DNA of 64,000 nucleotides from Burkholderia seminalis DSM 23518 (lineage in GTDB: Bacteria > Pseudomonadota > Gammaproteobacteria > Burkholderiales > Burkholderiaceae): contig NZ_CADFDK010000004.1 of assembly GCF_902832885.1 (NCBI RefSeq), forward strand, positions 31,638-95,637, in the 5' to 3' direction. A model generated the notes under the pieces. It was given only the letters and a program-made list of their open reading frames with translations, was not told the origin of the DNA and ran no database searches. A program made the translations under genes and the position numbers. Positions 1-9,226 of the stretch are shown here, in pieces (positions within the stretch are counted from its first letter, which is position 1; the number at the start of each line of letters is the position of its first letter).

Positions 1-130
1 CGAGAAGGAAACGGGCGGCGGCCGCGAGTCGGGTTCGGATGCGTGGAAGGCCTATATGCGCCGCGCGACGAATACGATCAACTACAGCCGGCAATTGCCG
101 CTGGCGCAGGGCGTGAAGTTCGACGTTTGA
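1..130 (+). CDS. ALDH7-family aldehyde dehydrogenase, C-terminal end (partial)
   Basis: Only the last 42 codons are in the window, read in frame from base 2 to the TGA at 128-130. The peptide contains [17 protein letters not shown] and ends [17 protein letters not shown]. This is the characteristic C-terminal block of the ALDH7 family (alpha-aminoadipic semialdehyde dehydrogenase / piperideine-6-carboxylate dehydrogenase type), which oxidises a semialdehyde with NAD(P)+ in lysine catabolism. The catalytic Cys and Glu lie upstream of the window, so activity cannot be judged. A strong hairpin follows the stop. The family call is from the conserved tail only. Confidence 0.8.
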   Translation, partial: EKETGGGRESGSDAWKAYMRRATNTINYSRQLPLAQGVKFDV

Positions 131-168
131 CGTCGGTTGCCCGAATGGGCGCCATGTACGAGTGAGGA

Positions 169-200
169 GGGCCGGTTGCCGCGGATGCGGTGACCGGCCC
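169..200 (+). terminator. Hairpin terminator between the ALDH7 gene and mscS-like gene
   Basis: A long inverted repeat: outer arms GGGCCGGT (169-176) and ACCGGCCC (193-200), inner arms CCGC and GCGG around a GGAT loop. A moderately T-rich tail (ttcgtgtttc) follows. It lies between the ALDH7 stop and the end of the convergent channel gene, so it probably ends ALDH7 transcription and may act in both directions. Confidence 0.7.
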
Positions 201-256
201 TTCGTGTTTCGGCGCGGGCGGCGCCATCGTCGATGACAAGCCCGCTCAGGCGATGC

Positions 257-2701
257 TCACTGCTCCGCCGCCGGCATGTTCTGCACGACCAGCATCTGCG
301 GGCTCGACAGCGTGATCCCCGCCGCGCGCAGCTGCTTCAGGATCTCGAACAGCAGGTCGCTCTTCGTCGAGCTCGCGATCCGCGGGCTCGACACGTAGCC
401 CGTCACGCTCAGCGTGATCCCGTCCGGCGTGAGCTGGCTGAACGTCACCGACGGCGCCGGCTTCTCGAGAATCGCCTGATGCTCGCGATACGCGTCGAGC
501 AGCAGGTCGCGCACCTGCTCGGGATCGGTGTTCAGCGGGAACGTCAGCACCAGCGTCGCGACGCCCTGCGTGCTGTTGCCCATCGTCACGTTGCGCACGT
601 TCTGCGAGATCAGTTGCGAGTTCGGCACGATCACGGTCGAGCGGTCGCTGAGCTGGATCTCGGTCGCACGCACGTTGATGCGGCGGATGTCGCCTTCGAC
701 GCCCGCGATGCTGACCATGTCGCCCACCTTGACGGGGCGCTCGGTCAGCAGGATCAGCCCCGACACGAAGTTCTTCACGATCTCCTGCAGGCCGAAGCCG
801 ATCCCCACCGACAACGCGCTGACGATCCACGCGAGGTTGCTCCACCGCACGCCGAGCAGCCCGAGCGTCATCAGCACGAGCAGCACGTAGCCGACGTTGG
901 TGAACAGCGTGATCAGCGACACGCGCATGCCCGTATCCATGCCGAGCGCGGGCATGAACTCGCTGTCGAGCCAGCGGCGCAGCGAGCGCAGCAGGTAGAA
1001 GCCGATCGCGAACCCGATCACGGCGTTCAGGATCCGGTCGGGCATGATGTTCAGGCTCTGCAGCCGCTGGCTGCCGATCATCGCGACCGCGCTGTCGAGC
1101 AGGTCGCCCGGCGTCGTGCCGAAGCCGCCCGTCACCAGCGCGATGGCCGCGATCAGCATCAGCAGGCTCGTGCCGAAGCCGGACAGGACCGTGCGCGCCT
1201 GATCGAGGTGGCGGTCCTCGAGCGCGAACAGGTGCTTGATCTGCTGGCCCGTCGACAGGCCCGACGAGAACAGGCTTTCGCTCGCATCGCGCGTCAGCTG
1301 GATCAGGATGTAGGTCGCGCACAGCACGATCTCGAACCACACGAGTTCGTACGTGATGAAGCGTGCGACCGTGATGTAGCCGATCAGGAGTGCGATCAAC
1401 GATACGACGATCGCCAGCGTGACGCCCGCATGGATCAGCCCCGCGAGCGTCGAGCGCTGCTCGGGCGCTTCGCCGGCCGCCGCGAGCGCGCTGCGTGCGC
1501 GGTTCGCGCGCAACAGCGACGCGCCGACCGTCAGCGCCACGACGAGCGAGACGATGCCGCGGCCGAACAGCGTGACCGACAGGCTCGTGTCGACGATCCG
1601 GTTGATCGATTCGAGCGTGCCGGACACCAGCAGCAGCGCGGCCAGGATGCTGGGGAACGGTTTCATCGCGAGCGCGACGGGATCGGCGAGCGCGGGCAGT
1701 CGCCACGACGGATGCTTCGTACAGAGCAGGGCGCGGCCGAGTCCGGCGATCAGCGCGCAGGTTGCGGCGAGCTTCGCGAACTGGTCCCACAGATCGGTCA
1801 GCGACGGCGTGAGCTCGTAGCGGCGCGCGACGGCGAGGTAGAGGATCTGAACGGCGATGGCCGTGGCCAGGAACGTCGACAGCACGGTCGACAGCGCCAG
1901 CGCGCTGCGGCGCAGGCGCGTGGGCGGCAGACGGTTCAGCGCGATCCACGCGAGCCCGCGCTCGATGAGCCGGCGGCCGCCGAGCCACGCCGCGAACGAG
2001 GCGATCAGCAGCACCGTCGTGAGCGCCCGCTGCCCGGGTACCCATGACGAATGCAGCATGTCGAGCAGCTCGTCGTCGAAATCCTGGAGCCGCTGGCGAT
2101 CGTCCGGCGAAAGGTGGAACAGCGGCAGCCAGAACTGCGCGCTGAAGATGCTGCCCGAACGGAACGCGAGCTGGTTCTTCAGCAGGCTGCGATGCAGTTT
2201 CGCGAACTGCTCGGTCAGGTTCGTGAGGCTGGCCTTCTGGTCGGCCGCCTGCTTCAGCGCCGCATCGATCTGCGTCTTGCGTGCGTCGAGCGTGGCCCGT
2301 TGTTTGGCGACGGCCGCCGTTTCCGGCGCGGCGCCCTCGGCAGGCGGCGGCCCGAGCACGTCGAGTTGCGCCTGGATCTGCGCGCGTTGCGGCGTGAGAT
2401 CGCTTTGCAGTTTCGCGATGTCGGTGCTCAGCTCCTGGGCCGAGTCGTCGAGCGCGTCCAGTTCCTTGCTGTTGGATGTCGTCGAGGTCTGCTGCTTGAT
2501 GCGGTCCAGTTCGACCTGCATCTGCTTGAGCTGCGCGATGGCGTCGTTCAGCGAGATGGCCGGGACGGGGGCGCCGACGCCGCTTGCGCCCGGGGCCGAA
2601 GCGGCCGCCGGAAACGCCGACGCGGTTGCGATCGCCGCGAACTGCAGCAGCGCGATCAGCGCGATTCGGCAGGCGTACGTGGATAGTCGTTGTATGAACA
2701 T
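257..2701 (-). CDS. MscS-family mechanosensitive channel with periplasmic DUF3772-type N-terminal region
   Basis: 814 aa, ATG start. Residues 1-30 look like a Sec signal peptide (ending near ATASAFPAA). Next come about 170 residues rich in Gln, Leu and charge that look coiled-coil and periplasmic (roughly 45-220). Several hydrophobic helices follow, then a C-terminal MscS pore and beta domain. GIGFGLQEIVKNFVSG begins at residue 633, followed by the beta-domain signature RPVKVGDMV and IVPNSQLISQNVRN. This architecture is that of the large MscK/DUF3772 branch of MscS channels in the inner membrane, which open under membrane tension and release solutes on osmotic downshock. It ends facing the ALDH7 gene with the hairpin at 169-200 between them. 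No partner gene is nearby. Confidence is high for the family; the gating signal is unknown. Confidence 0.88.
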   Translation of the reverse strand: MFIQRLSTYACRIALIALLQFAAIATASAFPAAASAPGASGVGAPVPAISLNDAIAQLKQMQVELDRIKQQTSTTSNSKELDALDDSAQELSTDIAKLQSDLTPQRAQIQAQLDVLGPPPAEGAAPETAAVAKQRATLDARKTQIDAALKQAADQKASLTNLTEQFAKLHRSLLKNQLAFRSGSIFSAQFWLPLFHLSPDDRQRLQDFDDELLDMLHSSWVPGQRALTTVLLIASFAAWLGGRRLIERGLAWIALNRLPPTRLRRSALALSTVLSTFLATAIAVQILYLAVARRYELTPSLTDLWDQFAKLAATCALIAGLGRALLCTKHPSWRLPALADPVALAMKPFPSILAALLLVSGTLESINRIVDTSLSVTLFGRGIVSLVVALTVGASLLRANRARSALAAAGEAPEQRSTLAGLIHAGVTLAIVVSLIALLIGYITVARFITYELVWFEIVLCATYILIQLTRDASESLFSSGLSTGQQIKHLFALEDRHLDQARTVLSGFGTSLLMLIAAIALVTGGFGTTPGDLLDSAVAMIGSQRLQSLNIMPDRILNAVIGFAIGFYLLRSLRRWLDSEFMPALGMDTGMRVSLITLFTNVGYVLLVLMTLGLLGVRWSNLAWIVSALSVGIGFGLQEIVKNFVSGLILLTERPVKVGDMVSIAGVEGDIRRINVRATEIQLSDRSTVIVPNSQLISQNVRNVTMGNSTQGVATLVLTFPLNTDPEQVRDLLLDAYREHQAILEKPAPSVTFSQLTPDGITLSVTGYVSSPRIASSTKSDLLFEILKQLRAAGITLSSPQMLVVQNMPAAEQ

Positions 2702-3160
2702 GGATTCTTACGATTTGCCGACAATGCCGGATGCCGAAAAGCAGCCGGAAGCCGGTGGTTGGCCCGACTGCATGTTACCGGGGCGCGGGCCATCGATTTC
2801 CGAATCCGCATGGGCGACGTTTCGGCGCCGGGCAGGAGGGGCCGACCGCGGGAAATCCTGCTCGCCCCTGTCTTGTTAAGGGTGTGCCGACCGAATCGCG
2901 TCCGAAACCGCGCGATGTTGTCGTTCAGCCGCGGCAGGCGGCCGGACAGATGGTTACGAAATTTACATGAAGTTGGCCCGACGGCGGTTCGTGCTAATTG
3001 GGGCGCGAGTCATGGCGGCATACGCTGCCGATGCTGAGCTTTCATTTTCCTGTCGCTTCATCGTCGGTAAAATGCCGCGGGTCGCTGGCAGGCGTCCGGG
3101 ACATGAGAAGGGTGGGCCGCCTGCCGCGCGGCGAAAAACGAACAACGAAAAGAAATCCTG

Positions 3161-3484
3161 AGAGCATGGCTGACCGATGTTCATCCGGACGACGTCGTCG
3201 CATCCGGTGAAGGTTTCAACGCGTGGCTGATCAGCGTGACGCATGGCTACGTGGACGTCGATCGATTGAAAACGGTCGCGAGCATGATTCGGGTGCTCAA
3301 CAACCTGATGGCGCTGGTCGATGCGCTCACCGACATCGTCTCGATCATCCGCAAGCGAGGCGGCGAACTGCTCGACTATCTCGGACTCGCGATCAACCTG
3401 ATCGGCGTGATTCCATTTCCGCCCGTACTGGCGCCCATGCGCCTCACGGCGCGGCCGCTTCTGGCAACGTCGATTGGACGATAG
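3161..3484 (+). pseudogene. Degenerate fragment resembling the N-terminal region of Rhs/PAAR-type polymorphic toxins
   Basis: An open frame with no ATG, open from about 3107 and ending at TAG 3482-3484, encodes RAWLTDVHPDDVV near its start, then VTHGYVDVDRLKTVASMI, LMALVDALTDIVSIIRKRG, LLDYLGLAINLIGVIPFPP and APMRLTARP. The order (short soluble part, hydrophobic helix pair, then a Pro-rich IPFPP turn and an M-R-x-x-x-R-P motif) resembles the N-terminal segment I associate with large Rhs/PAAR effectors of Burkholderia. Those proteins normally run for more than 1000 residues. Here there is no PAAR motif, no YD repeat and no plausible start, so I call it a remnant. The only in-frame start candidate is a GTG at 3236 without a good ribosome binding site. 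Identification is by resemblance only. The rest of 2702-3681 holds nothing I can name. Confidence 0.35.
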
Positions 3485-3681
3485 GGAATCTTGTTCGACG
3501 TTGTGCCCGGTCAGCCAGCTATAACGAACCGGCTCGCTACATCTGTTCCAATGCGGCCGATGCGCCCGTGCGTCAATTGATTGATGTGCTCAGCCCCCCG
3601 CCTCGCTAAAATGCGCGAAGCCGCTCGCCAGTTCCCCTCTGCTGGCGCCAACGACAATCAAGAATCCGGAGACTCGCCACC

Positions 3682-5109
3682 ATGGCATCCACCCAGCCCG
3701 ACCCGCTCACGGCAGCAGGCGCCGCCCGCCCCGCGGCGATCGACCCCGGCTCCATCTCGGCGCGCCTCGACCGCCTGCCGCCGACCCGCAGCGTCTGGAA
3801 GCTCGTCGTGCTGCTGAGCCTCGGCTTCTTCTTCGAACTCTACGACCTGCTGTACAGCGGCTACGTCGCGCCCGGGCTCGTGAAAAGCGGCATCCTGTCG
3901 GCGACGACGCACGGCCTGTTCGGCACCACGGGCGTCGCGAGCTTCATCGCCGCACTGTTCTCCGGGTTGTTCATCGGCACGATCGCATGCGGCTTCCTTG
4001 CCGACCGCTTCGGCCGCCGCGCGATCTTCACGTGGTCGTTGCTGTGGTACACGGTCGCCAACGTCGTGATGGCATTCCAGGACACCGCGGCCGGGCTGAA
4101 CTTCTGGCGCTTCGTCGTCGGTCTCGGCCTCGGCGTCGAGATGGTGACGATCGGCACGTACATCTCCGAGCTCGTGCCGAAGCAGATCCGCGGCCGCGCG
4201 TTCGCGTGCGAACAGGCGGTCGGCTTCGTCGCGGTGCCGGTGGTCGCGTTCCTCGCGTACCTGCTCGTGCCGCATGCGCCGCTCGGCCTCGACGGCTGGC
4301 GCTGGGTCGTGCTGATCGGCGCGCACGGCGCGCTGTTCGTGTGGTGGATTCGCCGAGAGTTGCCGGAAAGCCCGCGCTGGCTCGCGCAGCAGGGGCGCGT
4401 CGACGAAGCCGACCGCATCATGCGCGCGCTCGAGGCGAAGGTCGAAGCCGAATACGGGCGGCCGCTGCCGCCGCCCGCGCCGGCCGAACCCGTGCCGCCG
4501 CGCGGCAGCTTCCGCGATATGTGGGTGCAGCCGTATCGCAGCCGCACGATCATGATGACGATCTTCAACGTGTTCCAGACGGTCGGCTTCTACGGCTTCG
4601 CGAACTGGGTGCCGACGCTGCTGATCAAGCAAGGCATCACGATCACGTCGAGCCTGATGTATTCGAGCGTGATCGCGCTCGCGGCGCCGATCGGCCCGCT
4701 GATCGGCCTCGTGATCGCCGACCGCTTCGAGCGCAAGTCGGTGATCGTCGCGATGGCGGCGGCGATCGTCGTCTGCGGGCTGCTGTTCAGCCAGACGACG
4801 GTGGGCGCGTTCCTGATCGTGCTCGGCATTGGCCTCACGCTCGCGAGCAACATCATGTCGTACAGCTTCCACGCATACCAGGCCGAGCTGTTCCCGACGT
4901 CGATCCGCGCACGGGCAGTCGGCTTCGTCTATTCGTGGAGCCGCTTCTCGGCGATCTTCTCGTCGTTCGTGATCGCGGCCGTGCTGAAAGGCTTCGGCAC
5001 GTTCGGCGTGTTCGCGTTCATCGCGGGCGCGATGGTGATCGTGATGGTCGCGATCGGGTTCATGGGCCCGCGCACGAAGGGCATCGCGCTCGAAACCATT
5101 TCGAAGTAG
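3682..5109 (+). CDS. MFS transporter, sugar-porter-like / metabolite:H+ symporter type
   Basis: 475 aa, ATG preceded by GGAG ten bases upstream. Twelve hydrophobic segments are visible. Motif A is seen as GFLADRFGRR in the loop after helix 2 and again as IADRFERKS in the second half. RELPESPRWLAQQGR follows the sixth helix; it is the sugar-porter PESPRWL signature and is also common in aromatic and organic acid porters. The protein starts with a soluble stretch of about 35 residues, then a charged FFFELYDLLYSGY segment in helix 1. It probably imports a small organic anion or sugar with protons; the substrate cannot be read from the sequence. It stands alone and is followed by a strong hairpin. 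Confidence 0.82.
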   Translation: MASTQPDPLTAAGAARPAAIDPGSISARLDRLPPTRSVWKLVVLLSLGFFFELYDLLYSGYVAPGLVKSGILSATTHGLFGTTGVASFIAALFSGLFIGTIACGFLADRFGRRAIFTWSLLWYTVANVVMAFQDTAAGLNFWRFVVGLGLGVEMVTIGTYISELVPKQIRGRAFACEQAVGFVAVPVVAFLAYLLVPHAPLGLDGWRWVVLIGAHGALFVWWIRRELPESPRWLAQQGRVDEADRIMRALEAKVEAEYGRPLPPPAPAEPVPPRGSFRDMWVQPYRSRTIMMTIFNVFQTVGFYGFANWVPTLLIKQGITITSSLMYSSVIALAAPIGPLIGLVIADRFERKSVIVAMAAAIVVCGLLFSQTTVGAFLIVLGIGLTLASNIMSYSFHAYQAELFPTSIRARAVGFVYSWSRFSAIFSSFVIAAVLKGFGTFGVFAFIAGAMVIVMVAIGFMGPRTKGIALETISK

Positions 5110-5120
5110 TCGGCAGGTAC

Positions 5121-5155
5121 GCACGCGTGTCGCTTCGTTTGTGCGACATGCGTGC
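5121..5155 (+). terminator. Hairpin downstream of the MFS gene
   Basis: Arms of 13 bases at 5121-5133 and 5143-5155 pair with one mismatch around a nine-base loop. It begins 11 bases after the stop. There is no T run after it, so it may be a factor-assisted terminator or a 3' stabiliser. Confidence 0.5.
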
Positions 5156-5564
5156 AATACGGTTTCGATGGGGACAACGCGTCGCCGGGATGATTTGGCA
5201 TGCAAATTGATTTGACGGGGAGTCGTTTCATATCGAACGCGCCGAACCGCCGAATCCACAAGCGTGACACGCAACGAAGCCGCAAACGGCAACGAGTTGA
5301 AACAAAGCGTGACGAAGCGCAAATCCACCGCCAAACCACGACTTCCGTCGCTGCCGATTCTTCCGTCGGCGCGTAAAATGAAGGGCCTGACGACTCATTA
5401 GCCGCCATCGGACCGCACGCGTTGCATCAGCGAACGGCTCCGCCGCGAAGAGGCGTCGGCGCCGGGCGCGCATGATGCGCCAGACGTGTCGATGGCTTGC
5501 GCGGAAGATGCGCCGCTCGCAACAGCACCACGCGGCGGCCGGATCGGCCGATGGCTTCGAACGT

Positions 5565-6779
5565 ATGATGCTTTCCAGCTTGTCGCGGCGAATTTCGAAG
5601 TCGCGCCGTCGTACCCGCACAGTCGCCGCGTATGCGTCGCTCGCTGTCGTGCTGCCCGTTTCCATTCTTGCCGGGTTGCCTGCCTTCGCCGCATCCGACG
5701 CTTCGTCGTCCGTTGCTCCGTCATCCTCATCAGTGGCATCGCCCGCGTCGACGGCTTCTCATGCGCACCCGGGCTCGTCCGTGCATGCGTTGCCAGGTAC
5801 ATCGCCCGCACCGTCCGCCCCCGCGGCATCGCACGTGCATCATGCAGCGCCGGCCAGCGCGGCATCGGCCGCTTCCGGCGCTTCTTCCGCAGCTTCTACA
5901 GCCGAACCCGCATCGGCTGCATCCGCCACCACCGCCAGCGAGGCCGAAGCCCCCGCGCCGACCCCGCCGCGCCGGCATCCGCCCCTATCGGCCGAGGAAG
6001 CGAAGAACGCGACGGCGCGCGCCGTCGACATGCGCAAGCGCTTCACGCAGGAAGTCACCCGCCGATTGAGCGTGCCCGCGAGCGAACAGCGCGCCTACGG
6101 CGAGCGGCTCCAGAAGGCGCTCGTCGACGCGGACCTCGGCGACCTCGCCGGCGAATACGTCGCGATGGTCGACCGCGCACCGAACGTGCAGGCGCTGTTC
6201 ATCTACTTCCGCGCCACGCCGGCCAATGCGTGGCTGATGATCGGCGCCTCGCCGGTCGGCACGGGGCTGCCGGGCAAGTACGACCATTTCCTGACGCCGC
6301 TCGGCGTGTTCCATCACTCGCCCGACAACATGGATTTCCGCGCCGAAGGCACGACGAACGAGAACGGCATTCGCGGTTATGGCCGCCGCGACATGCGCAT
6401 CTACGACTTCGGCTGGGTGGACGGAGAACGCGGCTGGGGCAAGGGCGGCGTGTCGCCGATGCGCTTCCAGATGCATGCGACCGATCCCGACCGCCTCGAA
6501 GCGCTGCTCGGCATCCGGCATTCGAAGGGCTGCGTGCGGATTCCCGCGTCGCTGAACGCATTTTTCGACCGCCACGGCCTGCTCGACGACGATTACCAGG
6601 CGCGTGTCGAAGCCGGCAAGTCGCTGTGGGTGCTGCCGCGCGATCGCGACATCACGCCGATCGCGGGTCGTTATCTGGTCGTGATCGACAGCGCGCGCAA
6701 GGCGCGCCCGGCCTGGGCGCCGATGCCGGGGCGCAACGCATGGTCGAAGGTGCCGAAGGGCGGCGACACGGCGGACTGA
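5565..6779 (+). CDS. L,D-transpeptidase (YkuD-type) with Ala/Ser-rich linker
   Basis: 404 aa from ATG 5565. I prefer this start over an upstream in-frame ATG (5472) because a clear signal peptide begins here (RRRTRTVAAYASLAVVLPV, cleavage after AFA). A low-complexity linker of about 100 residues rich in Ala, Ser and Pro follows; such linkers span the periplasm or outer wall layer. The catalytic domain is C-terminal. It contains HSKGCVRIP, matching the H-x-x-G-C-x-R active site in which Cys is the acyl acceptor, and DFGWVDGERGWGKGG upstream. L,D-transpeptidases make 3-3 peptidoglycan cross-links or attach proteins to it. The exact role here is unknown. Confidence 0.82.
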   Translation: MMLSSLSRRISKSRRRTRTVAAYASLAVVLPVSILAGLPAFAASDASSSVAPSSSSVASPASTASHAHPGSSVHALPGTSPAPSAPAASHVHHAAPASAASAASGASSAASTAEPASAASATTASEAEAPAPTPPRRHPPLSAEEAKNATARAVDMRKRFTQEVTRRLSVPASEQRAYGERLQKALVDADLGDLAGEYVAMVDRAPNVQALFIYFRATPANAWLMIGASPVGTGLPGKYDHFLTPLGVFHHSPDNMDFRAEGTTNENGIRGYGRRDMRIYDFGWVDGERGWGKGGVSPMRFQMHATDPDRLEALLGIRHSKGCVRIPASLNAFFDRHGLLDDDYQARVEAGKSLWVLPRDRDITPIAGRYLVVIDSARKARPAWAPMPGRNAWSKVPKGGDTAD

Positions 6780-6941
6780 TCGCCGGCCGCCGAACGCGGA
6801 GGGAATGCAGGGATGAGAATAAATCCGTTTTATTAATACATAAGAAAAGCAAACTTTTATTATCCGATCCGGGTTCGTATAGTCGAGTCCAGTTTCGCGG
6901 AACCCCGCCGCGCCTGGCCCACCACCGACCACACGACCCGC

Positions 6942-8054
6942 ATGAAAACTCTCTACAAGCTCGCTCCGCTCGCGATGCTCGGCGCCTTCGCGACCCATGC
7001 CGGTGCGCAAAGCAGCATCACGCTGTACGGTCTCATCTCGGCCGGCGTCGGGTTCGCGACCAACCAGGGCGGCAAGAACGCCTGGCAGGCGCTGTCCGGC
7101 ACGAACCAGAACCCGCGCTGGGGGCTGAAGGGCAAGGAGGATCTGGGGCAGGGGCTGTCCGCGGTCTTCCAGCTCGAGAACGGCTTCAACGTGATGACGG
7201 GCACGGCCGCGCAGAACGGCCGCGAGTTCGGGCGCATGGCCTATGTCGGCCTCGCCGACCGCACCTACGGTTCGCTGACGTTCGGCCGCCAGTACGATGC
7301 GATCCACGACTACATCGGGCCGGTGATCATCGCGAGCAACGGCGTGAACATCGGCGACAACGACAACGGCTACAACGACATCCGCGTGCAGAACTCGGTG
7401 AAGTACGTGAGTCCCGTCTACTACGGCCTGAAATTCACCGCGCTGTACGGCTTCAGCAACGCGACCGGCTTCGCGAACAACAGCGCGTACAGCTTCGGGC
7501 TCGGCTACGAGCAGGGCGCGCTGCGCTGGAGCGCCGTCTATGCGCAGTACAACCATCCGTACAGCGCGACGAACCAGGACGGCGCGATCGCGAACGACTA
7601 TGCGTCGCCGCTGCTGATCTTCAGCAAGAGCGCGATGTCGCCGGCCGCGTATGCCAGCCGGCAGCGGATCGCGGGCACGGGCGGTTTCTACACGATCGGC
7701 CGCGCGCAGTTCGCCGCGATGTTCACCGACGTGCGCTACGATTACCTCGACAATTCGCATCTGCACCTGCAGAACCTGGGGGTGAACGTCGTCTACACGA
7801 TGACGCCGCAGCTCTTCCTCGGCGCCGCGTACGCGTTCACGAACGGCAAGTACGACGTGATCGACAAGCGTCCGAAATGGCACCAGGTGAACCTGCAGGC
7901 CGACTACTTCCTGTCGAAACGCACCGACGTCGCGCTGACGGTGATCGCGCAGCAGGCGGCCGGCGACGCGGACCACGCGCAGATCTTCGCGTACGCGCGC
8001 TCGACCGGCACGCGCCAGATGATGGCGACGCTCGGCGTCCGGCACGTATTTTGA
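6942..8054 (+). CDS. OmpC-type general porin (first of three)
   Basis: 370 aa with a signal peptide (MKTLYKLAPLAMLGAFATHAGA) and mature start QSSITLYGLISAGVGF, the standard first strand of Burkholderia 16-stranded porins. WGLKGKEDLGQGLSAVFQLENGF and FGRMAYVGLADRTYGSLTFGRQYD are the next conserved blocks. The chain ends with ...TLGVRHVF, giving the C-terminal Phe needed for outer-membrane insertion. A candidate -10 TATAGT lies at 6878-6883 in an AT-rich stretch upstream. It directly precedes a periplasmic nucleoside hydrolase and a purine permease gene, so nucleosides are a reasonable cargo. That last step is inferred from neighbours. Confidence 0.88.
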   Translation: MKTLYKLAPLAMLGAFATHAGAQSSITLYGLISAGVGFATNQGGKNAWQALSGTNQNPRWGLKGKEDLGQGLSAVFQLENGFNVMTGTAAQNGREFGRMAYVGLADRTYGSLTFGRQYDAIHDYIGPVIIASNGVNIGDNDNGYNDIRVQNSVKYVSPVYYGLKFTALYGFSNATGFANNSAYSFGLGYEQGALRWSAVYAQYNHPYSATNQDGAIANDYASPLLIFSKSAMSPAAYASRQRIAGTGGFYTIGRAQFAAMFTDVRYDYLDNSHLHLQNLGVNVVYTMTPQLFLGAAYAFTNGKYDVIDKRPKWHQVNLQADYFLSKRTDVALTVIAQQAAGDADHAQIFAYARSTGTRQMMATLGVRHVF

Positions 8055-8139
8055 GCGCCCCCAATCCTGCCGCCTCGCGCCTGGCCCCCCGGAGGCAGGA
8101 AAACGTGGGGCGGCCCGGCGTTTTCTCGAGAGCCCGACC

Positions 8140-9192
8140 ATGACTCATCCGATCGCATCCCGCCGCACCTTCCTGAAACTGTCCGCCGCGCTGGCCGGCA
8201 CCGCGCTGCTGCCCGAGGCGGGCGCGTTCGCGGCCGGCGGCGACGCTGCGCGCCGCACGGTGATCATCGATACCGACCCGGGGCAGGACGACGCCATCGC
8301 GATCCTGCTCGCGCTGGGCGCGCAGGACCGGCTCGACGTGCGAGCGCTGACGGCCGTCGCGGGTAACGTGCCGCTCGACCTGACCGAACGCAACGCGCGG
8401 ATCATCCGTGACTGGGCCGGCCGCACGAAGACGCTGCCGGTCTATGCGGGCTGCCCGCGCCCGCTCGTGCGCGATCTCGTGACGGCCGCGAACGTGCACG
8501 GCAGGACGGGGCTCGAAGGCGTCGAACTGCACGAGCCGCGCGCGCCGCTTGCTGCCGGCCACGCCGTGTCGTACCTCGTCGATACGCTGAGCCGCGCGGC
8601 GCCGAACAGCGTGACGCTGTGCGCGCTCGGCCCGCTGACCAACCTCGCGACCGCGCTGGTCGAGGCGCCGCGGATTCGCGGCGCGCTGCGCGAAATCGTG
8701 CTGATGGGCGGCGCGTTTTTCGAGCGCGGCAACATCACGCCGGCCGCCGAGTTCAACATCTACGTCGATCCGCAGGCGGCCGAAGTCGTGTTCGGCAGCG
8801 GCGTGCCGATCGTCGTGCTGCCGCGCGACGTCGCGGTGAAGGCGCCGATCACGCCGGCGCGCGTCGCGCCGTTCCGCGCGCTCGGCAACCGCTGCGGCGC
8901 GATCGTCGCGGACATCATGGATGCCGAGCTCGCATACAACAAGAAGCGGCGCGGCGTCGAAGAGGCGCCGATGTACGACCCGACGGCCGTCGGCTATCTC
9001 GTCGATCCGACGCTGTTCGGCGGGCGCAAGGTGAACGTGGTGGTCGAGACGACCGGCCAGTGGACGCTCGGCGAGACGATCGTCGACTGGAACGGGCGCA
9101 GCGGCCGTGCGGCGAATGCAACGTGGATCAACGAGGTCGATGCGGACCGCTTCTACGCGACGCTCGTCGAGCGCATCGCGAAGCTGCCTTGA
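8140..9192 (+). CDS. Tat-exported nucleoside hydrolase
   Basis: 350 aa. The N terminus carries a twin-arginine signal (SRRTFLKLSAALAG), then VIIDTDPGQDDAIAILLAL, the DTDPGxDD calcium-binding signature of inosine/uridine-preferring nucleoside hydrolases. LMGGAFFERGNITPAAEFNIYVDPQAA supplies the conserved central Asn/Glu block, and EEAPMYDPTAVGYLVDP the C-terminal Asp region. These enzymes split the N-glycosidic bond of nucleosides into free base and ribose. Tat export implies it folds in the cytoplasm, possibly with metal, and works in the periplasm. It follows the porin gene by 85 bases. Bases released in the periplasm could be taken up by the AzgA-type permease encoded at 10233. Confidence 0.87.
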   Translation: MTHPIASRRTFLKLSAALAGTALLPEAGAFAAGGDAARRTVIIDTDPGQDDAIAILLALGAQDRLDVRALTAVAGNVPLDLTERNARIIRDWAGRTKTLPVYAGCPRPLVRDLVTAANVHGRTGLEGVELHEPRAPLAAGHAVSYLVDTLSRAAPNSVTLCALGPLTNLATALVEAPRIRGALREIVLMGGAFFERGNITPAAEFNIYVDPQAAEVVFGSGVPIVVLPRDVAVKAPITPARVAPFRALGNRCGAIVADIMDAELAYNKKRRGVEEAPMYDPTAVGYLVDPTLFGGRKVNVVVETTGQWTLGETIVDWNGRSGRAANATWINEVDADRFYATLVERIAKLP

Positions 9193-9226
9193 GCCCAGCG
9201 CGCAGGGCGCCGCGCGGTGAACGCGA

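Noticed and set aside
233-2047. Long plus-strand frame opposite the MscS gene
   Set aside because: Product is Arg/His/Gln-rich with no motif; the minus strand encodes a complete channel. Typical of very GC-rich DNA.
2963-3244. Short overlapping frames in 2.7-3.2 kb on both strands
   Set aside because: No ribosome site, motif or typical composition; only the fragment at 3161-3484 resembles a protein family.
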